Shown here piece by piece: positions 11,307 through 20,795 of a stretch of DNA of 64,000 nt. The notes beneath the pieces were generated by a model. It did not search any database, was not told where the DNA came from, and saw only the letters and a list, made by a program, of their open reading frames with translations. Both the position numbers and the translations under genes were made by a program. The stretch is from Novosphingobium huizhouense (GTDB lineage Bacteria; Pseudomonadota; Alphaproteobacteria; Sphingomonadales; Sphingomonadaceae), in assembly GCF_020179475.1 (NCBI RefSeq), contig NZ_JAILXZ010000002.1:682001-746000 (forward strand). Reading direction: 5' to 3'. Positions within the stretch are counted from its first letter, which is position 1, and every line of letters starts with the position of its first letter.

Positions 11307-12380
11307 ATGACGACTCCACCCCCGACACCGCCTCCAGGCCCGCGCCAGAGGTTTGTATTGCTCGACGCAATGCGTGGATTTGCGGCGGTGATCGTGCTGT
11401 TTTTCCACATCAGCGTTCTCCGCCACGGTCCCGCGATATTCGACCGGGTCTACCTCGCGGTCGATCTCTTCTACATCATCAGCGGCTTCGTCCTTGCCGC
11501 GGTGTTCGAAAGCGGCGTCGGCGCGACCGCTGCTGCGCGGTCGTTGATCTTGAACCGGATCGGGCGCCTCTGGCCGATGATGGCCTGTGGATCGGCGTTC
11601 GGTCTGTGCTGGATGATGATGCGGGACGGGACGGTTCCCCCTCTTGCCCTGCTCGTTACCGGATTGCTGTTCGTCCCGGTGACCACGGGAGTCGGCGAGA
11701 TCTTTCCCCTCAATGGCCCGCAATGGTCGTTGCTGTCCGAGCTGCTCGCCAACATTGTCCATGCGCTCGTGCTGCGCCGCCTTCCCACGACCGCGCTGAT
11801 CGCGATCGCGTCGACAGGATGGATGCTCGAGGTGCTGATCAGCGCGGTTCAGGAGACGCTGAACGTCGGGCATCAGGGAACGACATGCTTCCTCGGCCTG
11901 TCACGCGTGCTTTTCGGCTACACGGCCGGGGTGATCCTGGCGAGGACCCGAGACCTCTGGCAAAGTCGGGCCGCGGTCCCGGCAGGATGGATCGCCGCGC
12001 CGCTGCTGCTCGTTGCATGCCTGCTCGTCCCGACCTTGTGCGCCTGGCCCGCGGGGAAGACCGATGCCTACGTTGTCCTCCTCTTCGTGCCCATCGTTGC
12101 CATTGCGTCCAGCTCCGATGTCCCGCCCCTTCTTCGGCCGGGCAGCACTTGGCTCGGAAAGATCTCCTACCCGCTCTATGCCGTGCACTACCCTGTCCTT
12201 TCGATGGCCGCGCTGATCGAAGCGCGCGTGCCCGCTACTTTCGACCTGGCTCTGTGGATCGCGAGCGTGCTGGTGGTCGTTGCGCTGGCCGACGTCTTCA
12301 GCAGGACCCCGCTCGCGCGCGGCATTCGCCCGACCGGTGCTCCACGCCGCACGCGAGGGTTCGCGCCCGCACCGCGATGA
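11307..12380 (+). CDS. Acyltransferase family 3 (OafA/YrhL-type) membrane protein
   Basis: Integral-membrane O-acyltransferase that usually transfers acetyl or similar groups to surface sugars (LPS, exopolysaccharide, peptidoglycan). The 357-aa protein shows family hallmarks: LDAMRGFAAVIVLFFH at the first membrane segment with the conserved Arg and His, VDLFYIISGFVLA at the second, a basic loop ILNRIGRLWPM, and SWLGKISYPLYAVHYPV near the C-terminus. About ten hydrophobic segments are visible. The ATG at 11307 has an AGGGAC about 8 nt upstream. The gene stands alone between the secA unit (divergent) and argJ, with 160 nt before argJ; its substrate cannot be read from context. Confidence 0.85.
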   Translation: MTTPPPTPPPGPRQRFVLLDAMRGFAAVIVLFFHISVLRHGPAIFDRVYLAVDLFYIISGFVLAAVFESGVGATAAARSLILNRIGRLWPMMACGSAFGLCWMMMRDGTVPPLALLVTGLLFVPVTTGVGEIFPLNGPQWSLLSELLANIVHALVLRRLPTTALIAIASTGWMLEVLISAVQETLNVGHQGTTCFLGLSRVLFGYTAGVILARTRDLWQSRAAVPAGWIAAPLLLVACLLVPTLCAWPAGKTDAYVVLLFVPIVAIASSSDVPPLLRPGSTWLGKISYPLYAVHYPVLSMAALIEARVPATFDLALWIASVLVVVALADVFSRTPLARGIRPTGAPRRTRGFAPAPR

Positions 12381-12540
12381 CCGGGACGGCTCGGACAAAG
12401 GCCCACCGCGACGGGTCACAATGGACGGCGTGCCCCGATCGAAAAGCTCAAACCATGCGCAATCCAGCGACGCCCACAACGAGGCACATCGGCCGCCCAC
12501 GGACCTTGATGCACCGGACAAGCGCAGGTAATCGCGCTTC

Positions 12541-13767
12541 ATGTCCGACGCCGTCTCTCCGCTCGCCTCGCCCTTCCCCGCGCTGCCCGCCATTGCCGGG
12601 GTGACGCCGCGCATCGCGCGCGCCGGCTACAAGGACTGGGGCCGCTGCGACCTCACCTATGTCGAGCTGGCCGAAGGAACGGCGGTTGCCGGCGTGTTCA
12701 CGAAGAACTTGTGCTGCTCCTCGGAGGTCGAACTCGGGCGGCAGAACGCTGCGCTGGGCAAGGCGCGCGCGCTGGTCGTCAATGCGGGCAACTCCAACGC
12801 CTTCACCGGCTATCGCGGACGCGAGGCGGTCGAAGCGATCATGGACCAAGTGGCGGAGCATCTCGGCTGCGCCAAGGAGCAGGTGTTCGTCTCCTCGACC
12901 GGCGTGATCGGCGTTCCCCTGCCCAAGGACAAGGCGCGCGCGGGAATCGAGGCGGCGCTGCTCGCCCAGCCCTGCGGCTGGGAGGATGCCGCGCGCACCA
13001 TCGGCACGACCGACACCTTCGCCAAGGGCGCGACTGCCACCGCGATGATCGGCGACACCAAGGTGACGTTCAGCGCGATCATCAAGGGCAGCGGCATGAT
13101 CGCGCCCGACATGGCGACGATGCTCGGCTACGTCTTTACCGACGCCGCGGTTTCGCCCGCCTTCCTGCAGCAGTGCCTCTCGACCGCGAACCTGCGCACG
13201 TTCTCGTGCATCACCGTCGACAGCGACACCTCGACCAGCGATACCGTCCTTGCCTTCGCGACCGGCCTGGCCGGCAACGCGCCGCTGGTCGACGAGAACA
13301 GCCCCGGCGCGGACGCTTTCGCCGCCGCGCTGTACGATGTCTGCCGCCAGCTTGCCCACCTCGTGGTCAAGGATGGCGAAGGCGCGCAGAAGTTCATTGC
13401 GGTCTCGGTCTCGGGCGCGGTCAGCGACGAGAGCGCGCGCCGCATCGGCCTTGCCATCGCCAACTCGCCGCTGGTCAAGACGGCGATCGCCGGTGAGGAC
13501 GCCAACTGGGGCCGCGTGGTCATGGCCGTGGGCAAGGCAGGCGAGCCGGCCGACCGCGACCGCCTGTCGATCGGGTTCGGCGGCACCTGGGCCGCGCGCG
13601 ACGGCCAGCCGCTGGCCGACTACGACGAAGCCCCGGTCGCCGCGCACCTCAAGGGCCGGGAAATCTCGATCGAGGTCGACATCGGCCTCGGTCAGGGTCG
13701 CGCCACGGTGTGGACCTGCGACCTGACGCACGGCTACATCTCGATCAACGCCGACTACCGCTCGTGA
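12541..13767 (+). CDS. argJ: Bifunctional glutamate N-acetyltransferase / ornithine acetyltransferase ArgJ
   Basis: Arginine biosynthesis enzyme that moves the acetyl group from N-acetylornithine to glutamate (cyclic pathway), and in bifunctional forms also makes N-acetylglutamate from acetyl-CoA. The 408-aa protein is of full family length. The self-cleavage site is present as APDMATMLG, with Thr193 as the nucleophile exposed by cleavage after Ala192. Other family segments include VVNAGNSNAFTG, STGVIGVPLP, TVDSDTSTSDT and the C-terminal WTCDLTHGYISINADY. It overlaps the next gene by four bases (GTGA), so the two are translationally coupled. Confidence 0.95.
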   Translation: MSDAVSPLASPFPALPAIAGVTPRIARAGYKDWGRCDLTYVELAEGTAVAGVFTKNLCCSSEVELGRQNAALGKARALVVNAGNSNAFTGYRGREAVEAIMDQVAEHLGCAKEQVFVSSTGVIGVPLPKDKARAGIEAALLAQPCGWEDAARTIGTTDTFAKGATATAMIGDTKVTFSAIIKGSGMIAPDMATMLGYVFTDAAVSPAFLQQCLSTANLRTFSCITVDSDTSTSDTVLAFATGLAGNAPLVDENSPGADAFAAALYDVCRQLAHLVVKDGEGAQKFIAVSVSGAVSDESARRIGLAIANSPLVKTAIAGEDANWGRVVMAVGKAGEPADRDRLSIGFGGTWAARDGQPLADYDEAPVAAHLKGREISIEVDIGLGQGRATVWTCDLTHGYISINADYRS

Positions 13768-14381
13768 CGGCGTCCCCGATCGTCCTGTGGGGCCGGCTCA
13801 ACTCGCATAACGTCAAGAAGGTCGCCTGGGCGCTCGTCGAGATGGACCTGCCCTTCGTGCGGCACGATATCGGCGGCCCGTTCGGCTACACCGCCGAATA
13901 TCTCGCGATGAACCCCAACCGCCTGGTGCCGACGATCGAGGACGGCGGCCTGGTGCTGTGGGAATCGAACGCGATCCTGCGTTATCTCGCCGATGCCCAT
14001 GCCCCTGCCTTCCGCAGCGACGATCCGGCCGTCCGCGCGGCCGGTGACAAGTGGATGGACTGGCAGTTCCAGTTCGCCGACGCCCAGCGCGAGGCTTTTC
14101 TCGGCTGCGTGCGGCAGGGCAAGGATGGCGGCGATCCCGGCGTGGCAGCCTCGGCGGCGAAGGCCGCGGCGATGATGACGCTGCTCGATGTCGAACTTGC
14201 GCGTCGCCCGTGGCTCTCGGGCGATCGCTTCGGCATCGCGGACGTGCCCATGGGCGTCTATGCCCACACCTACTTCTCGCTGCCGGTCGAGCGGCCGGCG
14301 CTGCCGCATCTTGCCGCCTGGTATGCGAAGCTGAAGGCCCGGCCCGGCTATTCCGGCCAAGTGATGATCCCGCTGACCTGA
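13764..14381 (+). CDS. Glutathione S-transferase family protein
   Basis: A 205-aa cytosolic GST-like protein: thioredoxin-fold N-terminal domain with LWGRLNSHNVKKVAWAL, the cis-proline region NRLVPTIEDGG and the glutathione-binding ESNAILRYLAD, then an all-helical C-terminal domain. Substrate unknown; such enzymes serve detoxification or small-molecule metabolism. The start is taken as the GTG at 13764, which overlaps the argJ stop as GTGA; an upstream in-frame methionine would only read through argJ sequence. The next gene begins 7 nt after the stop, so argJ, this gene and the phosphatase form one transcription unit. Confidence 0.88.
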   Translation: MTASPIVLWGRLNSHNVKKVAWALVEMDLPFVRHDIGGPFGYTAEYLAMNPNRLVPTIEDGGLVLWESNAILRYLADAHAPAFRSDDPAVRAAGDKWMDWQFQFADAQREAFLGCVRQGKDGGDPGVAASAAKAAAMMTLLDVELARRPWLSGDRFGIADVPMGVYAHTYFSLPVERPALPHLAAWYAKLKARPGYSGQVMIPLT

Positions 14382-14388
14382 GGACGCG

Positions 14389-15195
14389 ATGACCCAAGCA
14401 CTCGATACCGCCGTCGCCGACCTGCTGCGCCGAACCGCGCGCGCCACGCTGCTGGCGCGCTACCGGCAGCTTACCGCCGACCAGGTCACGGCCAAGGCAG
14501 CGGACGACATGGTGACCATCGCCGACACCGAAAGCGAGGCGATGCTGGCCGAGGGACTGGCGCAGATCCTGCCCGAAGCGGCGATCGTCGGCGAGGAAGC
14601 CGCCCATGCCGACCCGGCGGTGCTCGATCGCCTGGCCGACCGCCTGTGCTGGGTGATCGACCCGCTCGACGGCACCAACAACTTCGCCGTGGGCAAGCCG
14701 CCGTTCGGCATACTGCTCGCGCTGGCCGACAAAGGCGAAATCCTCTCCGGCTGGATCTACGATCCGCTGTCCGATCGCCTCTGCACCGCGCACAAGGGCC
14801 AGGGCGCCATGGTCGGTGGCGAACGCGTCACCGCGCGCACCACGGGGCAGGAGCCCCCGGTCGCCGCGATTTCGCTGATGTTCCTCGACCAGGCCGAGCG
14901 GGAAGCGATGAAAACGAAGATCGCGCCGCACTACACCCTCGTCGACATCCCGCGCTGCGCCGCCGAGCAGTATCCCCGGCTCGTCCTCGGGGTGAACGAC
15001 ATCTCGGTGTTCGAGCGCACCCTGCCCTGGGACCATGCTGCAGGGGTGCTGTTCGTCAACGAAGCGGGCGGCCGCGCCCTGCGCCCCGACGGGAGCGCCT
15101 ACCGCACCGACCAGTACGGGCAAAAAGGCCTGTTCGCAGCCTCTTCACCTGCGCTGTTCGACGAATTCCTGAAGCGCAGCAGCGCCGCCGACTGA
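14389..15195 (+). CDS. Inositol monophosphatase-family phosphatase (possibly histidinol-phosphatase HisN)
   Basis: Mg-dependent sugar/inositol phosphatase-fold enzyme, 268 aa. The metal-binding signatures are intact: IVGEEAA (first motif), WVIDPLDGTNNF (second motif) and PWDHAAGVLFVNEAGG (third). Members of this family hydrolyse inositol phosphate, 3'-phosphoadenosine phosphate or histidinol phosphate; the argJ neighbourhood makes an amino-acid biosynthetic role plausible, but the sequence does not settle it. The ATG is 7 nt after the GST stop. The gene converges on the M28 peptidase. Confidence 0.88.
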   Translation: MTQALDTAVADLLRRTARATLLARYRQLTADQVTAKAADDMVTIADTESEAMLAEGLAQILPEAAIVGEEAAHADPAVLDRLADRLCWVIDPLDGTNNFAVGKPPFGILLALADKGEILSGWIYDPLSDRLCTAHKGQGAMVGGERVTARTTGQEPPVAAISLMFLDQAEREAMKTKIAPHYTLVDIPRCAAEQYPRLVLGVNDISVFERTLPWDHAAGVLFVNEAGGRALRPDGSAYRTDQYGQKGLFAASSPALFDEFLKRSSAAD

Positions 15196-15217
15196 GACGA
15201 CGCTGCTGCGCCGGCGG

Positions 15218-16861
15218 TCACTGCGCCGGGTCGCGGACCTTGAACGGATCGGTCGGCGCAGGCTGCGTCGGCAGGACCGCGCGCGGCAGTTCCTCAGCAC
15301 TGTTCGCCGCCTGCCACAACATGCCCGCCATGATCACGGCCGCCTGGCGCATGTCGTCGGCGCGCATGTGGTCGACGGTGTCGAGGTTGGAGTGGTGGAC
15401 GCGGCTGTCGTAGTCGAGCGGGTCCTGGATGAACTGGTAGCCGGGCAACCCGATCGCCTGCAGGAACACGTGGTCGGTGCCGCCGGTCTTGCTCACCACC
15501 AGCTTGCCCGCGCCCAGCATGTCGAACGGCGCCAGCCACTGCTTGAGCAGCTTTTCGGCGCCCAGGTTGCCTTCGCTGTAGATGCCGCGGAACCGGCCCG
15601 AGCCATTGTCCATGTTGAAATAGGCCTTGAGCTGGCCGTATTCCGGCTTGGGCGTGATCGGGAAGGCGTTGCGCCAGGCGATGTACGATTCATACCCCTT
15701 GAGCGCCGGATCGACCGGACGCGAGGCGAGGTGCTGCTCGATGTAGGCGCGGCTGCCGAGCAGGCCCTGCTCCTCGCCGCTCCACAGCACGAAGCGGATC
15801 GTGCGCCGGGGCTTGATGCCGAGCTTGGCGATGAGCCGCGCCGCCTCGATCACGGTGACGCTCCCCGCGCCGTTGTCGTTCGCGCCGTCGCCCGCGATCC
15901 AGCTGTCGAAGTGGGCGCCGGCCATCACGTACCCCGCCTTGGGATCGCTGCCGGGAATCTCCGCGACGACGTTCTCGGCGCGCAGGTCGCTCTCGTCGTA
16001 GCGGGCGGCGACGTTGATCGCGATCTCGGGCGCCGCGCCGGTCTTCGCCAGCCGCACCAGCCGGCGGTAGTCCTCCTGCGCAAGTTCGACCGCCGGCAGC
16101 GCAAGCGTCTGGCCGGGCTGGAAGTCGTAGCCCTCGCCGTGGACCAGCTTGCCGTCGCGATAGCTCATCTTGACCATCGCCAGCGCGCCCTCTTCCTTTA
16201 GGAAGGCGGCGAGCTTGCCCTGGAAGCGGCGGTTGCGCACCTGGAGCGCGGCCGCATCGGGATCGAACACCGGCTTGGTATAGCTGTCGAGCTCGGCGAT
16301 CTGCGCATCGGTATAGCGCTCGAACACCGGGTCCTTGCTTTCGCTGGTCTGTCCCGGCAGCGACACCAGCACGATCTTGCCGGCGAGCTTGCCCTTCCAC
16401 TCGGCGAAGTGTTCCTCGCGGGCCATCGGCGCGATCACCACGCCCGCCTGGATCGTTCCCGACGTCGGCGGCGACCAGGCGACCGGGATCGCGGTCAGCG
16501 GCAGCGCGCGCGGGCTGACCATCGTGACCGCATAGCTGTCGAGGTTCCAGCCCACGCCGAAATCGAAGGGTTCGACGCGCACGTTGGGCACGCCCTGCGC
16601 CCGCATCAGATCTATGGCCCAGCGTTCGGCCTTGCGGTGATTCTCGGAATTGGTCAGCCGCGGGCCAATCCGGTCCATCAGCGCCGATGCGGTGACCATC
16701 GCCTGGCTGCGGTTCATGCCCTCGTCGATGATCCGGGCGAGCGCCACAGCGTCCTTGCCGGACGCGGCATCGGGCGCGGCCACGGCGCTGGTGACGGGGG
16801 CGGCAGAAGCAAGCAGGACCGCCGCAAAGGTGGCGAGGCGGCGGACAACACGGTTGGGCAT
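15218..16861 (-). CDS. Exported M28-family zinc metallopeptidase
   Basis: Secreted or periplasmic aminopeptidase-like enzyme of 547 aa. The N-terminus is a signal peptide (RRLATFAAVLLASAAPVTSAVAA). A PA-like insertion lies at about residues 130-250. The M28 catalytic core has the expected zinc and catalytic residues: GAHFDSW, GANDNGAGSV, LWSGEEQGLLGS and the final DSRVHHSNLDT histidine. The start at 16861 is preferred over an upstream in-frame ATG because it leads straight into the signal peptide and has GGAG upstream. It is probably a scavenging peptidase; specificity is unknown. Confidence 0.88.
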   Translation of the reverse strand: MPNRVVRRLATFAAVLLASAAPVTSAVAAPDAASGKDAVALARIIDEGMNRSQAMVTASALMDRIGPRLTNSENHRKAERWAIDLMRAQGVPNVRVEPFDFGVGWNLDSYAVTMVSPRALPLTAIPVAWSPPTSGTIQAGVVIAPMAREEHFAEWKGKLAGKIVLVSLPGQTSESKDPVFERYTDAQIAELDSYTKPVFDPDAAALQVRNRRFQGKLAAFLKEEGALAMVKMSYRDGKLVHGEGYDFQPGQTLALPAVELAQEDYRRLVRLAKTGAAPEIAINVAARYDESDLRAENVVAEIPGSDPKAGYVMAGAHFDSWIAGDGANDNGAGSVTVIEAARLIAKLGIKPRRTIRFVLWSGEEQGLLGSRAYIEQHLASRPVDPALKGYESYIAWRNAFPITPKPEYGQLKAYFNMDNGSGRFRGIYSEGNLGAEKLLKQWLAPFDMLGAGKLVVSKTGGTDHVFLQAIGLPGYQFIQDPLDYDSRVHHSNLDTVDHMRADDMRQAAVIMAGMLWQAANSAEELPRAVLPTQPAPTDPFKVRDPAQ

Positions 16862-16925
16862 CAAGTCTGGCTCCGATGAGGGGAGCCGCGTTGTCGCACC
16901 CCTCATCGCCCTTGCCAACTGCCTC

Positions 16926-17246
16926 TTACAGAACGCTTTCGATCCAGCCCTTGAGCTGGCTCTTGGGCGCGGCGCCGAGCTTCTGCGCCACCGGCTTGCC
17001 GTCCTTGAACAGCACCAGCAGCGGGATCGACTGCACGCCGATTTCGCCGGGCACGCCGGTGTTTTCCATGATGTCCATCTTGGCGATGGTCACCTTGTCG
17101 GCCAGTTCCTCGGAGATCTCCTCGAGCGCCGGGGCGATCATCTTGCACGGCCCGCACCAGTCCGCCCAGAAATCGACGAGGACGGGCTTGTCCGAGCCCA
17201 GCACTTCGGCGGCGAAGGTGGCGTCGGTCACGGCTTTGGTGGACAT
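16926..17246 (-). CDS. trxA: Thioredoxin
   Basis: Cytosolic protein disulfide reductase, 106 aa, normal length. The redox site FWADWCGPCK has Cys31 and Cys34; the cis-proline loop is QSIPLLVLF. The ATG at 17246 has CAGGAG 8 nt upstream; an upstream in-frame ATG would add ten non-homologous residues. It lies 60 nt downstream of addA at the end of the divL-to-addA run and may be read through from it or from its own promoter. Confidence 0.95.
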   Translation of the reverse strand: MSTKAVTDATFAAEVLGSDKPVLVDFWADWCGPCKMIAPALEEISEELADKVTIAKMDIMENTGVPGEIGVQSIPLLVLFKDGKPVAQKLGAAPKSQLKGWIESVL

Positions 17247-17306
17247 CGCGGGAACTCCTGTTTCGTTTGTGTGCAATCTAATCCGCTGCGGTCGCAGTTC
17301 AACCGA

Positions 17307-20300
17307 TCATCCGGCAAAGCTTTCCTGCTCGCCGCTAAGCTCCAGCTTCTGGTCGAGCTCAAGCTTCTGCGCGGCGATCAACGCCTCGGGCAGGACGAAC
17401 AGCGCCGGGGCGTGGGTGTAGAGCAGCGCCGCCTCCACCGCCTTGCCCGGGTGGATCACGCGCAGCGCCGCAACGTAGGCGGCCATCTGCCGGAGATAGG
17501 CGCCCGGAATGTCCTCGATCCGAAGCGGCGGGCGACGTCCGGTCTTGAAGTCGACGATGCGCACCTTCTTCGGGCCGATCAGCAGCCGGTCGATCGTGCC
17601 GCTGACGATCCGCGTGCCGACCAGCGCCGCCACCGGCACTTCGGCGAGCGAGCCCGGGCCGAACACGTCCTGCCAGCCGGGATGCGACAGCACCCGGATC
17701 GCTGCGTCGGCCATGCTCGCCCGCTCGTCGGGATCGAACTCGACCGCGGCGCGCCCCAGCCAGGCAAGCGCCGCGCCGCGCCACTCGCTCGGCGCAAGTT
17801 CGGGCAGCCGCTCGATCAGCTTGTGGATCAGCGTGCCGCGCTGCGCCGCGCGGAGCATCCCGGGACCGGGCGGCGGCGGCGGGTCGGGCGCCTCGTCCTC
17901 GACCAGCGACGAGGGCGCGAGCGGCCGCGGCGGCCTCGGCTCGGGCCCTAATGGCCGCACCAGTTCCTCAGGCAGAACCACCGAGGGCGCGGTCAGCACA
18001 GTCTCGGCCACGCCTGCCGGGCGCGGCGGCAGGCTGCCGACCTGCTTGCGCCCGCCCCACAGCGGGTCCGCGATCCAGCCGTCGGTGCCGAACAGCGGTT
18101 CGAGCTGCGCGTACCAGCTGTCCTGCGGCAGCTCCTTGCGGCGCCGGCCCATCCCCCCGCCCACGAACAGCGCTTCCTCGGCGCGGGTCATGGCCACGTA
18201 GAGCAGTCGCCAGTGCTCCTGCCGCTCCTCCAGCGCGACCTTTTCCTCGGCCTCGCGCACCGGCCCGACGCGCTCTTCCTTGCGCAGCGCCGGCAACGGG
18301 ACCTCGCGCCGTGCGTCGAGCACGACTTCCTCGATCGACCCGCCACGCTGCATCGCCTGGTCGGGATCGTCGGCGGCATCGGCGAGGATCACGATCGGCG
18401 CCTGCAGCCCCTTCGAACCGTGCACCGTCATCACCCGCACGAGGTTCTCGGGCTTGCCCGCCTCGCGCTTCAGTTCGCCCTCGCCCGCGTCGAACCATTG
18501 CAGGAAGCCGACGAGGCTCGGCACGTTCGCCGCGGCATAGGCCATCGCGGCGTTGAGCAGTTCGTCGATCGGATCGTTGGCCTCGCTGCCCAGCCGCGCG
18601 ACGAGCGCCTTGCGCGCCTCCCACGGGCCGACCAGCAGCCAGTGCAGCAGGTCGTGCGGCGGCTGGTAATCGGCGCGCGCCAGCAGACTGCGCAGCCGCT
18701 CCATCGTCGCGAAAGTCGCAGGCCCCTCGCGCTCGCGCAAGTGATGCCACAACCGGACGCCCTGCGCGCGATAGCCGTGCGCAAGCAGGTCCTCCTGGCT
18801 CCAGCCGATCAGCGGCGAGACCAGCAGCGCGGCAAGGTTGAGGTCGTCGAGCGGCTGCGCGGCGAAGCGCAGCGCGGCGACGAGGTCCTTGACCGCGAGC
18901 GGCGCGCCCAGCCGCAGCCGGTCGACGCCCGCCACCGGCACGCCTTGCGCATGGAGCCGCGCCACGATCAGCCCGGCAAGGTCCTTGCGCTTGCGCACCA
19001 GCACCATGATGTCGCCCGGCGTCGCCAACCGCGGCGTGCCCTTCGCCAGGGGGAAGCCATCCTCGAGCCAGGCGCGGATTTGGCGCGCCAGCCGGTCGGC
19101 CATCTGGCGGTCGGGCCGCGACAGCCAGCCGCCTTCCTCGCTGCCCTCGCCCTCCTCGTCCTCGGCATCCTCGCCAGAGTCCAGCCCAACCGGCTGCCAC
19201 AGCACGACTTGTCCCGGCCGGTCCTCGCCGAGGTGCGGCTCGGGCTCCTCGGGCAGGCCGAAGCGCGCCGGGCCGATCAGCCGGATCGCCCGGTCGACGA
19301 AGGCGAGGATCGGGTTCGCCGTGCGGTAGGACTGGCCCAGCCCCAGCCCCAGCAGTTCGCGCGTCTCGTCGCCGAGCACCTCGGCCAGATCGCGCAGTTG
19401 CCGCGCGACTCGCTTTCTCGCGGCATCGAAGTTTTCCGGGCTCGTCCCCTGGAAGCGGAAGATCGCCTGCTTGTAATCGCCGACCACGAACAGCGTGCGC
19501 ATCCGCTCGGCGTGCTGGCCCTCGCCGGTGAAGAAGTCCTGCACCAGCCCGTCGAGCACGATCTTCCACTGCGCCGCGTTGGTATCCTGCGCCTCGTCGA
19601 CGAGGATGTGGTCAAAGCGCCGGTCGAGCTTGTAGCGGATCCATTCCGCGCTCGCCTTTTCGGTCAGCAGCGCGGCGGCGGTGCGGATCTGGTCGTCGAA
19701 GTCGATGAACCCCTCGCGCGCCTTGGCCTCGTCCCAGGCGAGCGCGAAGCGGCGGCCGAGCAGCAGCGCAGGCTCGAGCGTGCGGGCGAGCGCGATCCGC
19801 GCCTTGCGCTCGCGCACGGTTTCGATGCAACCGATCACCCGCAGCGCGTAGCCTTCGTAATCGGGATGCTTCTTGGCGATGTTGGCGAAGGATCGCACCT
19901 TGCCGTCCTTGGTCAGGAACACCTCGGCAAGCGCGTCGAGCGCATCGTGGCGCTGCGCGTGGTCCCCGGCCAGCCAGTCGCCGAGCACGTTCGCGGCCGT
20001 GGCGCCGGTCGCGGTCGCCCAGGCTGCGTTTGCCTCCATGCACCGGCGCACCGAAGCGCAATCGAACGCATCGTCGGCGCACATCGCGGCAAGGCCCGAT
20101 CCATCCTCGTCCGCCTCGAGCCCCAGCAGCCGATTGATCCGCGGGCGCAGCGGCGGAGCCCACGCGCCCGCGCCGATCCACAAGTCGCGTGCGCTCGCGC
20201 AGCGCAGCAGGAAGGCCTCGATCTGGTCCTGCGTCATCCGCAACGACAGGTCGGACAGCGCCTCGAGCAGCGTCTCGTCACCCTGCTCCTGCGCCGTTAC

Positions 20301-20795
20301 CAGCAGGTCGGCGAGCACCTGCCGCACCAGCAGGTCGCGGTCGCGATCCTCCATCGCGCGCGTGCCCGGCATCAGTCCCGCCTCGACCGGGAAGGCCGAG
20401 AGCAGCCATTGCGAGAAGGCGTGGATCGTCTCGATCCTGAGACCCCCGCCCGGGCAATCGAGCACTGCGGCAAAGCGGCTTCGCGCGCGCGCCAGCGTGT
20501 CCTGGTCTATCGCCGCGCCGATCGCCTTGAGCTGGATCGCAAGCTCGGTCTCGGGCAGGCGCACCCAGCTCGCCAGCACTTCGTTGACGCGCGTCGCCAT
20601 TTCGGCAGCGCCCGCCTTGGTGAAGGTCAGGCACAGCAGGTTCTCGGGCTCGACCTCGCGCTGCAACAGAAGACGCAGCACCCGCGCCGAGAGCACCTGG
20701 GTCTTGCCGGTGCCGGCCGAGGCCGAGAGCCACACCGTGCGGTCGGGCGCGACGGCATGCCGCTGGTTGCCCTGCAACGGATACACCTTGCTCAT
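17307..20795 (-). CDS. addA: Double-strand break repair helicase-nuclease AddA
   Basis: Catalytic subunit of the AddAB (RecBCD-like) complex, which resects double-strand breaks and loads RecA. The 1,162-aa product has a UvrD-type helicase: Walker A SASAGTGKT (residues 24-32), LTFTKAGAAEM, LVDEAQDTNAAQW (DEAQ Walker B), VMTVHGSKGLQAP and LYVAMTRAEEA. A C-terminal RecB-like nuclease domain has IVDFKTG near residue 1080. The true start is the ATG at 20795, overlapping the addB stop by four bases (ATGA); the same frame is open far upstream but only inside addB. The proteobacterial order addB then addA is kept. Confidence 0.95.
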   Translation of the reverse strand: MSKVYPLQGNQRHAVAPDRTVWLSASAGTGKTQVLSARVLRLLLQREVEPENLLCLTFTKAGAAEMATRVNEVLASWVRLPETELAIQLKAIGAAIDQDTLARARSRFAAVLDCPGGGLRIETIHAFSQWLLSAFPVEAGLMPGTRAMEDRDRDLLVRQVLADLLVTAQEQGDETLLEALSDLSLRMTQDQIEAFLLRCASARDLWIGAGAWAPPLRPRINRLLGLEADEDGSGLAAMCADDAFDCASVRRCMEANAAWATATGATAANVLGDWLAGDHAQRHDALDALAEVFLTKDGKVRSFANIAKKHPDYEGYALRVIGCIETVRERKARIALARTLEPALLLGRRFALAWDEAKAREGFIDFDDQIRTAAALLTEKASAEWIRYKLDRRFDHILVDEAQDTNAAQWKIVLDGLVQDFFTGEGQHAERMRTLFVVGDYKQAIFRFQGTSPENFDAARKRVARQLRDLAEVLGDETRELLGLGLGQSYRTANPILAFVDRAIRLIGPARFGLPEEPEPHLGEDRPGQVVLWQPVGLDSGEDAEDEEGEGSEEGGWLSRPDRQMADRLARQIRAWLEDGFPLAKGTPRLATPGDIMVLVRKRKDLAGLIVARLHAQGVPVAGVDRLRLGAPLAVKDLVAALRFAAQPLDDLNLAALLVSPLIGWSQEDLLAHGYRAQGVRLWHHLREREGPATFATMERLRSLLARADYQPPHDLLHWLLVGPWEARKALVARLGSEANDPIDELLNAAMAYAAANVPSLVGFLQWFDAGEGELKREAGKPENLVRVMTVHGSKGLQAPIVILADAADDPDQAMQRGGSIEEVVLDARREVPLPALRKEERVGPVREAEEKVALEERQEHWRLLYVAMTRAEEALFVGGGMGRRRKELPQDSWYAQLEPLFGTDGWIADPLWGGRKQVGSLPPRPAGVAETVLTAPSVVLPEELVRPLGPEPRPPRPLAPSSLVEDEAPDPPPPPGPGMLRAAQRGTLIHKLIERLPELAPSEWRGAALAWLGRAAVEFDPDERASMADAAIRVLSHPGWQDVFGPGSLAEVPVAALVGTRIVSGTIDRLLIGPKKVRIVDFKTGRRPPLRIEDIPGAYLRQMAAYVAALRVIHPGKAVEAALLYTHAPALFVLPEALIAAQKLELDQKLELSGEQESFAG

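Noticed and set aside
10896..11873. 325-codon extension of the small ORF upstream of secA
   Set aside because: It runs antisense through the acyltransferase gene; only the last 91 residues begin with a signal peptide and sit in intergenic DNA.
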